Source: Variovorax sp. UMC13 (GTDB lineage Bacteria; Pseudomonadota; Gammaproteobacteria; Burkholderiales; Burkholderiaceae_C). Taken from it: a stretch of 64,000 bases of DNA. Under the pieces are notes generated by a model that was not told where the DNA came from, did no database searches, and saw only the letters and a program-made list of their open reading frames with translations. Each line of letters begins with the position of its first letter. Position 1 is the first letter of the stretch. This document shows positions 38,884 to 46,967 of this stretch, piece by piece. The stretch spans positions 1 through 64,000 of the forward strand of contig NZ_LZZW01000020.1 of assembly GCF_014170375.1 (NCBI RefSeq), in the 5' to 3' direction. The translations under genes and the position numbers were made by a program.

Positions 38884-39870
38884 ATGCATGTGATGATCGC
38901 CAACAACTCGCCCATTCCGGTGTTCGCCTACGGCGGCACCGAACGCGTGATCTGGGACCTGGGGCGCAAGCTGGTCGAGATGGGCCACCAGGTCACCTAC
39001 CTGGTGCCCGAAGGATCGCGTTGCGATTTCGCGCGGCTGCTGCCGATCCGCCCCGATCGCCCGTGGCATGAACAGGTGCCCGACGATGTCGACCTGGTGC
39101 ATTTCCAGTTCGACCCGCGCCTGGGTTCCGACGATGCGCTGGGCAAGCCCTTCCTGTTCACCGAGCATGGCAACAGCCACCGCGCCCGCCCGCTGCCGCG
39201 CAACACCGTCTTCCTCACGCGCAACCATGCGTCGCGTTACGGCTCGAGCGAGTTCGTCTACAACGGACTCGACTGGTCGGCCTACGGGCCGGTCGATTTC
39301 GATCGGCCGCGCAACTACGCGCACTTCCTGGGCAAGGGCGCCTGGGGCGTCAAGAACCTCAAGGGCGCGATCCGCGTGGCCCGGCTGGCGGGCATCGAAC
39401 TCGAGGTGCTGGGCGGCGAGCGCTTCAACTTCCGGCGCGGCATCCGCATGACCTTTTCGCGCCGCGTGCGCTTCCACGGCATGGTGGGGGGCCAGCAGAA
39501 ATGCGAGCTGCTCAACGGTTCGCGCGGCATGGTGTTCCCGGTGCGCTGGCACGAGCCTTTCGGGCTCGCGGTGATCGAGAGCCTCTACTTCGGCTGCCCG
39601 GTGTTCTCCACGCCCTACGGCTCGCTGCCGGAGCTGGTGCCGCAGGATTGCGGCGTGCTCGCGGCCGATGCGCCCACGCTGGCGGATGCGCTGCAATCGT
39701 CCCGCTTCGATGCGCGTGGCTGCCATGCGCACGCGGTGCGGCATTTCAGTTCGGACGCCATGGCCCGGGGCTACCTGCGCTACTACGAGCGCGTGGTGGC
39801 GGGCGAGTTGCTCAACCCCGTGCCGCCGGCCATCCAGGGCGCGGCGCGTTCGCTGCCCTGGCGCGGCTGA
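38884..39870 (+). CDS. GT4-family glycosyltransferase
   Basis: A 328-residue GT-B glycosyltransferase. The acceptor-side glycine loop AYGGTERVIWDLGRKLVEMG is near residues 14-33. The nucleotide-sugar site EPFGLAVIES (the E-x7-E motif) is near residue 221. It lacks transmembrane segments and probably adds a sugar to a cell-surface or storage glycan; donor and acceptor are unknown. The start at 38884 follows a GGAGGTC ribosome site; longer in-frame upstream sequence is not homologous. It stands alone, without capsule or LPS genes nearby, and the 237-nt leader upstream shows no gene. Confidence 0.88.
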   Translation: MHVMIANNSPIPVFAYGGTERVIWDLGRKLVEMGHQVTYLVPEGSRCDFARLLPIRPDRPWHEQVPDDVDLVHFQFDPRLGSDDALGKPFLFTEHGNSHRARPLPRNTVFLTRNHASRYGSSEFVYNGLDWSAYGPVDFDRPRNYAHFLGKGAWGVKNLKGAIRVARLAGIELEVLGGERFNFRRGIRMTFSRRVRFHGMVGGQQKCELLNGSRGMVFPVRWHEPFGLAVIESLYFGCPVFSTPYGSLPELVPQDCGVLAADAPTLADALQSSRFDARGCHAHAVRHFSSDAMARGYLRYYERVVAGELLNPVPPAIQGAARSLPWRG

Positions 39871-39885
39871 GGGCGGGCGAAGGGG

Positions 39886-40245
39886 CTAGACGCCGTCGGG
39901 CTGCTGTGTGCGGATCGAGGTGTGGTCGCGGCGCTCGTGGAGCTTGCCGACCACCGTATCGAGTGCACGCCGGGCCTTGGCTTCGGCGCCCCGGAAGGCT
40001 TCGTCCAGGCTCGAGGCCTGGTGCGTCACGGCCACCGGTGGCAGCGAGGTCACATGGGCCTCGATCACGCAGCGCTTGTCGTCGGCGCCGCCCTTGGTGC
40101 CGCTGTTCTCGTCGGAGAGATGGACCTCGACGCGGCGCACGTCGTTCGAGAAGCGGCCCAGCGTGCGGCGGATCTCGCCGTCGGCCCAGCTTTCCAGCGT
40201 TTCCTTGTTGTCCATGCCGTTGCCGGTGTTGATGTGGATTTCCAT
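39886..40245 (-). CDS. HPF/RaiA-type ribosome-associated protein
   Basis: A 119-residue protein of the hibernation-promoting-factor/RaiA fold. The core stretch RRTLGRFSNDVRRVEVHLSD near residues 27-46 and CVIEAHVTSLPPVAVTHQAS near residues 58-77 match the beta-alpha-beta-beta pattern, followed by the LDEAFRGAEAKARRALD helix. Such proteins bind idle 30S subunits in stress. The chosen start gives a usual length; an ATG at 40368 would add a basic non-homologous leader. A short basic, Gln-rich tail (HERRDHTSIRTQQPDGV) is unusual. It converges with the glycosyltransferase. Confidence 0.78.
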   Translation of the reverse strand: MEIHINTGNGMDNKETLESWADGEIRRTLGRFSNDVRRVEVHLSDENSGTKGGADDKRCVIEAHVTSLPPVAVTHQASSLDEAFRGAEAKARRALDTVVGKLHERRDHTSIRTQQPDGV

Positions 40246-40400
40246 GCGGGTGTGTGCTCCATGTTCGGCGCTGCACGTCGGCAGCGAGGCCGCTCGCCGC
40301 GCGTGCGAGCGCGGCGGCGGTTCGAAGTCACAGCATGGCGCCACCCGCGGCGCCGCGGCGTAGGCCAAGGGAGCCTCTTGCCGCCTGCGTCAGGGGAGGG

Positions 40401-41228
40401 TCAGAAGGCCGGGATCAGCGCACCGTTGAACTTGGTCTCGATGAACTGGCGCACCTCGGCCGACTGGTAGGCCGCGACCAGCTTCCTGGCCCAGGGCGCG
40501 TCCTTGTCGGCACGGCGCACCGCGATCAGGTTGGCATAGGGGCTCTTGGCGGATTCCTTGATCACGGCGTCCTTGTTGAAGGACAGGCCCGACTTCTCGG
40601 CGTAGTCGTTGTTGATCGAGGCGATCGTCAGGTCGTCGAGCGAGCGCGGCAGCTGCGCGGCGTCGAGCGCGACCAGCTTGAGCTTCTTGGGGTTGGTCAC
40701 CACGTCCAGCGGCGTGGCCGTGTTGTTCTTCACGGCCTCGGGCTTGAGCGTGATCAGGCCCGCGGCCTGCAGCAGCAGCAGCGAGCGGTTGCCGTTGGAC
40801 GGGTCGTTCTGGATGCCGACCGAGGCACCGTCGGGCAGCGCGTCGATGCTCTTGATCTTGCGCGAGTAGAAGCCCAGCGGCGCCGTCACGGTCAGGCCGG
40901 CCGACACCAGGTCGAAGCCGCGCGACTTGATCTGGTTGTCGAGGAAGGGCTGGTGCTGGAAGGCGTTGGCGTCCAGGTCGCCCGCCGACAGCGCGGCGTT
41001 GGGCAGCTGGTAGTCGTTGAACACCACGACATCGATGGTCAGGCCGTCGCGCGCGGCGACCTTCTTCACCACCTCGAAGATCTGCTCGGCATTGCCGACC
41101 GAGATGCCGACCTTGATGCGGGACTTGTCCTGGGCGTGCACCGGCGCGCTCGCGGCGAAGGCGGCGGCGAGCACGGTGGCGGACAGGGCGGCGAGGGCGC
41201 CACGACGGCGAAGGGCGGAGAACAGCAT
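40401..41228 (-). CDS. metQ: Orphan MetQ-family binding protein
   Basis: A 275-residue NlpA/MetQ-family binding protein with a signal peptide (GALAALSATVLAAAFAA, cleaved near VHAQ) and no lipobox Cys. The mature part has IKVGISVGNAEQIFEVVKKV, FNDYQLPNAALSAGDLDAN and IQNDPSNGNRSLLLLQAAGL. The nearest MetN and MetI genes are 2.5 kb away in the cluster at 43731-46229. This one is a lone receptor that could share that transporter or bind a related substrate. Its upstream gap to the LysR gene is 112 nt. Confidence 0.88.
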   Translation of the reverse strand: MLFSALRRRGALAALSATVLAAAFAASAPVHAQDKSRIKVGISVGNAEQIFEVVKKVAARDGLTIDVVVFNDYQLPNAALSAGDLDANAFQHQPFLDNQIKSRGFDLVSAGLTVTAPLGFYSRKIKSIDALPDGASVGIQNDPSNGNRSLLLLQAAGLITLKPEAVKNNTATPLDVVTNPKKLKLVALDAAQLPRSLDDLTIASINNDYAEKSGLSFNKDAVIKESAKSPYANLIAVRRADKDAPWARKLVAAYQSAEVRQFIETKFNGALIPAF

Positions 41229-41340
41229 GGCGACGAAAGGAATGAAGAGAAGAGGGGGGCGACTGTGCCCGTGCCGCGCCCTTTCGCGAACGAACAAATC
41301 CTCATGTCTATATGCCCGCGCCCGGCGCGGCCGGCCTCGA

Positions 41341-42267
41341 TCAGGCGCCGCGAGGCGGCGCGACCGGCGCATGCAGCGCCATCAGTTCGACGATCCAGTC
41401 GATGAACACGCGCAGCTTGGCGCTCACGTGCCGGTTCGGCGGGAACGCCAGGTACAGCGGCATCGGATCGAGCTGCCAGTCGGTGAACAGCGGCACCAGT
41501 TCGCCGCGCGCCGCATGCGGGCGGGCCATGTAATCCGGCAGCCAGAGGATGCCGAGGCCGGCCAGGCCGGCCTCGAGGTAGGCATTGCCGTCGTCGAACG
41601 CGAACGCATGGCGGCCCTGCACTTCGAGGCGTTCGCCGGCGCGCTGCATCGCATACGAAAGGGCCTTGCCGGTGCGGGCCCACCGGAAGCCCACGATGCG
41701 ATGGTGCGTGTCTTCCAGCGCCTGCGGGCGCGTGGGCGTGCCCTCGCGTTCGAGGTAGCCCGGCGCCGCGTAGACGCCGAGTTGGAGGTCGCCCACGCGG
41801 CGCGCGATCAGCGACACATCGGTGATCTCGCCGCCGCGCACCACGCAGTCGACGTTCTCGCCGATCAGGTCGACCGGGCGGTCGCTCACGCCCATGTCGA
41901 GCTGGATGTCGGGGTAGCGCGCATGGAAGGCGGGCAGGGCGGGCACCAGGATGATCCGGGCCAGCGGGCTCGGCACGTCCACGCGCAGCCGGCCGCGGGG
42001 CGCGGCCACGGCGCTGGACAGGCTGGTCTCGGCATCGTCCATGTCGGCCAGCAGCCGCACCACGCGCTCGTAGTAGGCCGCGCCATCGGCCGTGACGTTG
42101 ACCTTGCGCGTGGTGCGGTGGAGCAGCTTCACGCGCAGCCGCGCTTCGAGCTGCTGCACCAGCTGCGTCACGGTGGTCTTGCTCAGGTGCAGCGTCGCGG
42201 CGGCCTGGGTGAAGCTGCGCGTCTCCACCACGCGGACGAAGGCCTGCATCGCGTCAATCCGGTCCAT
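41341..42267 (-). CDS. LysR-family regulator divergent from RidA
   Basis: A 308-residue LysR-type regulator. The HTH reads FVRVVETRSFTQAAATLHL then SKTTVTQLVQQLE near residues 10-42, unusual in having SKTTVTQ where most have SxxAVSR. The effector domain follows from residue 92. It is divergent from the RidA gene 133 nt away and upstream, on the same strand, of the orphan metQ. Either could be its target. The effector is unknown. Confidence 0.87.
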   Translation of the reverse strand: MDRIDAMQAFVRVVETRSFTQAAATLHLSKTTVTQLVQQLEARLRVKLLHRTTRKVNVTADGAAYYERVVRLLADMDDAETSLSSAVAAPRGRLRVDVPSPLARIILVPALPAFHARYPDIQLDMGVSDRPVDLIGENVDCVVRGGEITDVSLIARRVGDLQLGVYAAPGYLEREGTPTRPQALEDTHHRIVGFRWARTGKALSYAMQRAGERLEVQGRHAFAFDDGNAYLEAGLAGLGILWLPDYMARPHAARGELVPLFTDWQLDPMPLYLAFPPNRHVSAKLRVFIDWIVELMALHAPVAPPRGA

Positions 42268-42400
42268 CGTCGTGCCCGCGTCTTCGAAGATTGTTTGGGT
42301 TCTGCAAACAGTGATTGTCGATCTGGCCTGTTTATCCGCGCGGCGGGCGTCCCTAAAGTCCCCTCATCGTCATCTTCGACGCCATCACCCAAGGCCTTCC

Positions 42401-42808
42401 ATGACCACTCGCGACGTCGTTTTCCCGCCCGGGCGCCAGGCGCTCTACGAAAAGAACCGGTACTCACCGGCGATCCGTTCCAACGGCTTCCTGTTCGTCT
42501 CGGGCCAGGTCGGCAGCCGCCCCGACGGCTCGCCCGAACCCGAACTCGAGGCACAGGTGCGGCGCGCCTTCGACAACCTGAACGCCGTGCTCGCCGCGGC
42601 CGGCTGCAGCTTCGACGACGTGGTTGACGTCACGGTCTTCGTGGTCGACCCCGAGGCGAACTTCGAGACCATCTGGAAGATCGTGCCCGAGTACTGGGGT
42701 GAGGCGCCGCACCCGACACTGACCGGCGTGGGCGTGACCTGGCTCTACGGCTTCCAGTTCGAGATCAAGGTGATCGCGAAGCTGCCGGACGCTGTGCAGC
42801 CGGCCTGA
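42401..42808 (+). CDS. RidA-family enamine/imine deaminase-like protein
   Basis: A 135-residue RidA/YjgF-family protein that may destroy reactive enamine or imine by-products. It shows YSPAIRSNGFLFVSGQVGS near residues 21-39, VRRAFDNLNAVLAAAGC near residue 52, and a C-terminal VTWLYGFQFEIKVIAKLP. It belongs to the subgroup that lacks the RutC pattern. The divergent LysR gene likely controls it. The 41-nt gap to the DTW gene allows co-transcription. Confidence 0.88.
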   Translation: MTTRDVVFPPGRQALYEKNRYSPAIRSNGFLFVSGQVGSRPDGSPEPELEAQVRRAFDNLNAVLAAAGCSFDDVVDVTVFVVDPEANFETIWKIVPEYWGEAPHPTLTGVGVTWLYGFQFEIKVIAKLPDAVQPA

Positions 42809-42848
42809 GCCGGCGCGGCCGGTTCCTCCGGGGACGGACAATCCCCGG

Positions 42849-43628
42849 ATGCCCCACGCCGTCTCCCTGCTGCGCGCCACTCGTCTCGCGGGCAGCACCA
42901 AACCCTTTCTGTCCCGTGGCGGCTTCAAGCGCGAGCGCTGCGCCGGCTGCCGCCTGCTGCCCAGCCATTGCCTCTGCGCGCTGCGCCCGTCGATGGACAC
43001 GCGCGCCGGCGTGTGCCTGCTGATGTCGTACATCGAGCCGCTCAAGCCCACCAACACCGGCTGGCTGATCGCCGACGTGGTGGCCGACACCTTCGCCTTC
43101 GGCTGGGCGCGCACCGAGGTCGATCCCGCATTGCTGACACTGCTGGCCGATCCGCGGTGGCAGCCTTATGTGGTGTTCCCGGGCCAGTACGCGGAACCGG
43201 AGCGGGTGGTGCACCAGGTGGACCCCGCGCTGGCCGCGGCCGGCAAGCGCCCGCTGTTCATCCTGCTCGACGGCACCTGGTCCGAGGCGCGCAAGATGTT
43301 CAGCCGCAGCCCGTACCTGAATGCGCTGCCGGTGCTGAGCCTGCAGCCCGACCAGGCCACGCAGTACCGGCTGCGCCGCTCCGGCCGCGACGACCACCTC
43401 TGCACCAGCGAGGTGGCCGCGCTGTGCATGGACCTGATCGGCGAACACGCGCTGGCGCAGACCCTGGACGCCTACCTGGCGCTGTTCACCGAGCGCTACC
43501 TGCTGGCGAAGAACCAGCAGCCCGTGGTGGAGGACAGCCCCGCGCACCAGCGCCTGCAGGCGCTTCGTGCAGAGGGTGAAACGCACATTCCAGCCGTGCC
43601 CGGTGCGCCTTATACGGAATCCGAATAA
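42849..43628 (+). CDS. DTW-domain tRNA-uridine aminocarboxypropyltransferase
   Basis: A 259-residue DTW-domain protein. E. coli homologues (TapT/TuaA type) transfer the aminocarboxypropyl group of S-adenosylmethionine to tRNA uridine (acp3U). The N-terminal zinc-like cluster reads RCAGCRLLPSHCLCALRPS near residues 30-48. The hallmark LDGTWSEARKMFSRSPYLN, containing DGTW, is near residues 140-158. The SAM link suits the following methionine-import genes, but the promoter for metN lies after this gene. Confidence 0.85.
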   Translation: MPHAVSLLRATRLAGSTKPFLSRGGFKRERCAGCRLLPSHCLCALRPSMDTRAGVCLLMSYIEPLKPTNTGWLIADVVADTFAFGWARTEVDPALLTLLADPRWQPYVVFPGQYAEPERVVHQVDPALAAAGKRPLFILLDGTWSEARKMFSRSPYLNALPVLSLQPDQATQYRLRRSGRDDHLCTSEVAALCMDLIGEHALAQTLDAYLALFTERYLLAKNQQPVVEDSPAHQRLQALRAEGETHIPAVPGAPYTESE

Positions 43629-43634
43629 GCAGAT

Positions 43635-43651
43635 CGCGATTCAGTCGTTCC
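43635..43651 (+). promoter_or_regulatory. Candidate sulfur-regulator palindrome upstream of metN
   Basis: CGCGA-TTCAG-TCGTT followed by CC; the CGATTCAGTCGTTCC part is identical to the site at 46872-46886. It ends 80 nt before the metN start, as the other ends 82 nt before the TauD-like gene. A -10-like CATACT follows at about 43672. The left arm is degenerate compared with the other two sites (CGCGA instead of AACGA). Confidence 0.6.
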
Positions 43652-43730
43652 ATCCGGTGTGGTTCATTTGCCATACTCGCGTCCTTTTCCTCTGTCCGAT
43701 GGCCGCGTGGCCCCCGGCGATTCCGTCGCG

Positions 43731-44606
43731 ATGACCCTTTCTTCGACCGATGCGGCACAGGCGCCGCCCCTGAAACCTCCGGTGATCCGTCTCCAGGGCG
43801 TGCAGAAATCCTTCGCCCTGCCGAGCGGCGAGGTGTTCGACGCCGTGCGCGCGCTCACGCTCGACATTCCCGAGGGCGAGATCTTCGGCCTGATCGGCAA
43901 GAGCGGCGCCGGCAAGTCCACCTTGCTGCGGCTCATCAACCTGCTCGAGCGGCCCGATGCCGGCCAGGTGCTGGTGGGCGGACGCGACCTCACGACGCTC
44001 TCGCGCCGTGAACTGCGCGACACGCGCCAGAACCTCGGCATGATCTTCCAGCAGTTCAACCTGCTGCAGAACGCGAGCGTGTTCGACAACGTCGCCTTCC
44101 CGCTCAAGATCCATGGCCGCCATTCGCGCGCCGAGATCGACGCCCGGGTGCGCGAATGCCTCGCGCTGGTCGGCCTGTCCGAGAAGATCGACACCTACCC
44201 CGCACAACTCTCCGGCGGCCAGAAGCAGCGCGTGGCCATCGCCCGCGCGCTGGCGCCGCGCCCGCAGGTGCTGCTGTGCGACGAACCCACCTCGGCGCTC
44301 GACAGCGAGACCACGCGCTCGCTGCTCGAGACGCTGCGCGACATCAACGCCAAGATCGGCGTGACCATCGTGATCGTGACGCACGAGCTGTCGGTGGTCG
44401 AGGTGCTGTGCCGCCGTGTCGCCATCCTCGAGAAGGGCCAGCTGATCGAGCATTTCGCGGTCGACGAGGCGCCGCAGGCCGAGCGCCTGACCGCGCTGGG
44501 CCGCGAGATCGATGCCCTGGTGCGCCGCCGCGAACGCGATGCGCGCGAAGCCGCCAACACCCCCCTGTCGGCTGCCGCCGCGCCCCGAGGACTCGCCCAT
44601 GCCTGA
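43731..44606 (+). CDS. metN: Methionine ABC transporter ATPase
   Basis: A 291-residue ATPase of the MetNIQ methionine importer. Walker A GKSGAGKST lies near residue 58 and the Q-loop FQQFNLLQNASVFDNVAFPL near residue 106. The signature LSGGQKQRVAIARAL is near residue 161, Walker B VLLCDEPTSALD near residue 181, and VTHELSVVEVLCRR carries the switch His. It is shorter than E. coli MetN (343), ending soon after the nucleotide domain, so the C-terminal ACT-like methionine-sensing domain (C2) seems absent. Transinhibition by internal methionine may therefore be lost. A GTG at 43659 would lie almost on the regulatory palindrome and was rejected. Confidence 0.9.
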   Translation: MTLSSTDAAQAPPLKPPVIRLQGVQKSFALPSGEVFDAVRALTLDIPEGEIFGLIGKSGAGKSTLLRLINLLERPDAGQVLVGGRDLTTLSRRELRDTRQNLGMIFQQFNLLQNASVFDNVAFPLKIHGRHSRAEIDARVRECLALVGLSEKIDTYPAQLSGGQKQRVAIARALAPRPQVLLCDEPTSALDSETTRSLLETLRDINAKIGVTIVIVTHELSVVEVLCRRVAILEKGQLIEHFAVDEAPQAERLTALGREIDALVRRRERDAREAANTPLSAAAAPRGLAHA

Positions 44607-45261
44607 GAACATTGCCGCCATCCTGCCCGAGCTCTGGCTCGCCGCGGGCCAGACCTTCCTGATGCTGGGCATCGGCCTCACGGCCGCGGTGCTGATCGGC
44701 GGGCCGCTGGGCATCCTGCTGTTCCTGCTGGGCCCGGGCCAGTCGCTGGACAACAAGCCGGCCTTCCTGATCCTGAACTGGATCGTGAACACCGTGCGCT
44801 CCTTCCCCTTCATCATCCTGTTGGTCGCGCTGGTGCCCTTCACGCGGATCATCGCGGGCACCTCCATCGGCCCGCTGGCGGCCGCGGTGCCGCTGTCGGT
44901 GGCGGCCATTCCGTACTTCGCGCGCCTGGTCGACCAGTGCCTGCGCGAGGTGCCGCGCGGCGTGATCGAAGCCGCCCATGCGATGGGCGCCTCGGAACTG
45001 CAGATCGTCTGGCGCGTGCTGGTGGTCGAGGCCCGCTCGGGCCTGGTGCTGGCGCTCACCGTGCTGTCGGTCAGCTTCCTCTCCTACTCGGCGATCGCCG
45101 GCGTGGTGGGCGGCGGCGGCATCGGCGACCTGGCGATCCGCTACGGCTACTACCGCTTCCAGACCGACGTGATGGTCTTCACCGTGGTGCTGCTGGTGGT
45201 GCTGGTGCAGATCCTGCAATTCGTGGGCAACACAGCCGCCCGCCGCCTCGACAAACGCTAG
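44599..45261 (+). CDS. metI: Methionine ABC transporter permease
   Basis: A 220-residue permease close in length to E. coli MetI (217). It has about five helices from residue 13 (WLAAGQTFLMLGIGLTAAVL). The coupling loop (VIEAAHAMGASELQIVWRV) is near residues 121-139, and GVVGGGGIGDLAIRYGYYRF near residues 170-189 is the MetI C-terminal hallmark. It overlaps metN by 8 nt. It is followed by an R1 repeat that separates it from metQ, mirroring the repeat placement in the polyol transporter operon. Confidence 0.94.
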   Translation: MPENIAAILPELWLAAGQTFLMLGIGLTAAVLIGGPLGILLFLLGPGQSLDNKPAFLILNWIVNTVRSFPFIILLVALVPFTRIIAGTSIGPLAAAVPLSVAAIPYFARLVDQCLREVPRGVIEAAHAMGASELQIVWRVLVVEARSGLVLALTVLSVSFLSYSAIAGVVGGGGIGDLAIRYGYYRFQTDVMVFTVVLLVVLVQILQFVGNTAARRLDKR

Positions 45262-45270
45262 GACTTGGCC

Positions 45271-45362
45271 CACCCCCGAAGCGGCGCACTGCGTGTCGCC
45301 GCCTCCCCCTCAAGGGGGCGCACTCGGCGGCCTGGCGAAGCCAGTTCCGCGCGTGCCCTGGC
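45271..45362 (+). repeat. R1-type intergenic repeat (copy e)
   Basis: A shortened R1 copy between metI and metQ: CACCCCCGAAGCGGCGCACT, GCGTGTCGCC, CTCAAGGGGGCG, then GGCCTGGCGAAGCCAGTTCC and GCGTGCCCTGG. The hairpin GGCNTGGCGAAGCCAGTTCC class is retained while the flanks diverge. Confidence 0.8.
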
Positions 45363-45404
45363 TCAAGTACCGCTTTCTTTTTTGTTCCCTGATCTCTCTC
45401 CGAC

Positions 45405-46229
45405 ATGAAAACCTCTGCCCTGCGCCGTTCCTTCCTCGCCCTGTCCATCGCGGCCCTCGCCTTCGGCGGCTTCACGCTCGACGCCCAGGCCCAAGCCGCC
45501 AAGAAGAACCTGGTGATCGGCGGCACCGCCGGCTCGAACATCGACCAGCTGAAGCTGGGCATCGTGCCGATCCTCGAGAAGAAGGGCTACACGGTGAAGC
45601 TGGTCGAATTCAACGACTACGTGCAACCCAACCTGGCGCTGGCCCAGGGCTCGCTCGACGCCAACTTCTTCCAGCACCTGGTCTACCTGAAGAAGTTCGC
45701 GGCCGACCAGAAGCTCGACATCGTCGAACTGGTGCAGGGCCCGATCGCGCCGCTGGGCGTGTATTCCAAGAACCGCAAGAGCCTGACTGAAGCCAAGGAC
45801 GGTGACCGCGTCACGCTGCCGAACGACCCGAGCAACCTGGCGCGCGCGCTGGTGCTGCTGGAGCAGAACAAGCTGGTCACGCTCAAGACCGGCATCGATC
45901 CGCTGCGCGCTTCGGAGAAGGACATCGACCAGAACCCGCGCAAGCTCAAGTTCATCCCGCTCGAAGCCGCGCAGCTGCCGCGTTCGATCGGCGACACCGA
46001 GTACGCGATCATCAACGGCAACTTCGCGATCTCGTCGGGCCTGAAGCTCACCGAGGCCGTGGCGCTCGAGAAGACCCCCGACCACTACCTGAACGTGGTG
46101 GCCGTCAAGCGTGCAGACAAGGACACGGCCTGGGCCAAGGACATCGCCGAGGCCTACCGCTCGAAGGAATACAAGGCCGTGGTCGACAGCAAGTTCCAGG
46201 GCTACGCCAAGCCCAGCTTCCTGCAGTAA
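45405..46229 (+). CDS. metQ: Methionine ABC transporter binding protein
   Basis: A 274-residue NlpA/MetQ-family receptor with a Sec signal (LRRSFLALSIAALAFGGFTL, DAQAQA cleavage near residue 31) and no lipobox. The mature part shows LVIGGTAGSNIDQLKLGIVP, FNDYVQPNLALAQGSLDAN, and the ligand region LPNDPSNLARALVLLEQN. It completes metN-metI-metQ. The acireductone dioxygenase gene starts 12 nt later. About 50% like the orphan MetQ at 40401 by eye, so the two are paralogues. Confidence 0.92.
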   Translation: MKTSALRRSFLALSIAALAFGGFTLDAQAQAAKKNLVIGGTAGSNIDQLKLGIVPILEKKGYTVKLVEFNDYVQPNLALAQGSLDANFFQHLVYLKKFAADQKLDIVELVQGPIAPLGVYSKNRKSLTEAKDGDRVTLPNDPSNLARALVLLEQNKLVTLKTGIDPLRASEKDIDQNPRKLKFIPLEAAQLPRSIGDTEYAIINGNFAISSGLKLTEAVALEKTPDHYLNVVAVKRADKDTAWAKDIAEAYRSKEYKAVVDSKFQGYAKPSFLQ

Positions 46230-46241
46230 GCCGAGAACACC

Positions 46242-46823
46242 ATGGCCGCGCTGGTCTGCTTCGACGCCGAGGGCCGCTGGCAGGACACGCTGGTGTGCGA
46301 CCACCTGATCGGTCGCGCGCTGGCGCAGGCCGGCGTGGCCTGGGGCCGCTGGCCGGTGCGCGAGGTCGACGGCAGCGATGCCGCCGCCGTGCGCGCGGCC
46401 TATGGTGAGGAGATCGCGGCGCTGCCGGGCCACTTCGAGGTGCGCAGCGCCGACCGCGTGCGCGTGGCGCCCGGGCAGCCGGGCTGGCCCGCGCTGCGCG
46501 CGCAGTTCCTCACCGAACACACGCACGCCGACGCGGAAATCCGCTTCTTCCTCGAAGGCGCGGGCCTGTTCTATGTGCGCAGCGGCGAGGGCTACGCGGG
46601 CCTGCTGTGCGAGGCCGGCGACTGGGTCGCGCTGCCGGCCGGCACCACCCATGCCTTCGATGCCGGCGCCGAGCCGGACTTTGATGCGCTGCGGCTGTTC
46701 GCCGACCCGCAGGGCTGGGTCGCGCAGCCCACGGGCCACGTGCTGCCCGCGGCGCTGCCGCTGTTCGACGACTTCGTCGAGCGGCTGCTCGAGATGACCG
46801 GACACGAAGCCGAAGTCGACTGA
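46242..46823 (+). CDS. mtnD: Acireductone dioxygenase of methionine salvage
   Basis: A 193-residue cupin that cleaves acireductone to 4-methylthio-2-oxobutanoate (methionine precursor) and formate when iron-loaded. The metal ligands are HTHADAE (two His and Glu) near residues 93-99 and the His of GTTHAFD near residue 138. RFFLEGAGLFYVR is the typical beta-barrel strand pair. It is 12 nt after metQ and probably co-transcribed with metNIQ. No other methionine-salvage gene (mtnA, mtnB, mtnC, mtnN) is in the window. Confidence 0.93.
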   Translation: MAALVCFDAEGRWQDTLVCDHLIGRALAQAGVAWGRWPVREVDGSDAAAVRAAYGEEIAALPGHFEVRSADRVRVAPGQPGWPALRAQFLTEHTHADAEIRFFLEGAGLFYVRSGEGYAGLLCEAGDWVALPAGTTHAFDAGAEPDFDALRLFADPQGWVAQPTGHVLPAALPLFDDFVERLLEMTGHEAEVD

Positions 46824-46869
46824 CGCCGGGCGCCGACGGCGCCTAAAGACGTTTCACGCATAAGCAAGC

Positions 46870-46893
46870 AACGATTCAGTCGTTCCTTGTGGG
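46870..46893 (+). promoter_or_regulatory. Candidate sulfur-regulator palindrome upstream of the TauD-like gene
   Basis: AACGA-TTCAG-TCGTT, a perfect 5-bp palindrome with a 5-nt spacer, followed by CCTTGTGGGG. It is 82 nt before the start of the dioxygenase. CTAGAG about 20 nt downstream is a -10 candidate. Similar sites are at 43635 (metN) and 51966 (CysB-type gene). LysR-type operators are often this shape. Confidence 0.65.
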
Positions 46894-46967
46894 GTCGTGC
46901 TTCCCTAGAGTCGTGCTCTTCGCCGCGGGGCCCTGGGCCTGCGGCACTTCACAGAAGAGTGGCTCGC

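Noticed and set aside
43659..43730. A GTG at 43659 as the metN start
   Set aside because: It would start 8 nt after the regulatory palindrome and add a leader without homology. The 80-nt spacing matches the TauD-like gene only with the ATG at 43731.
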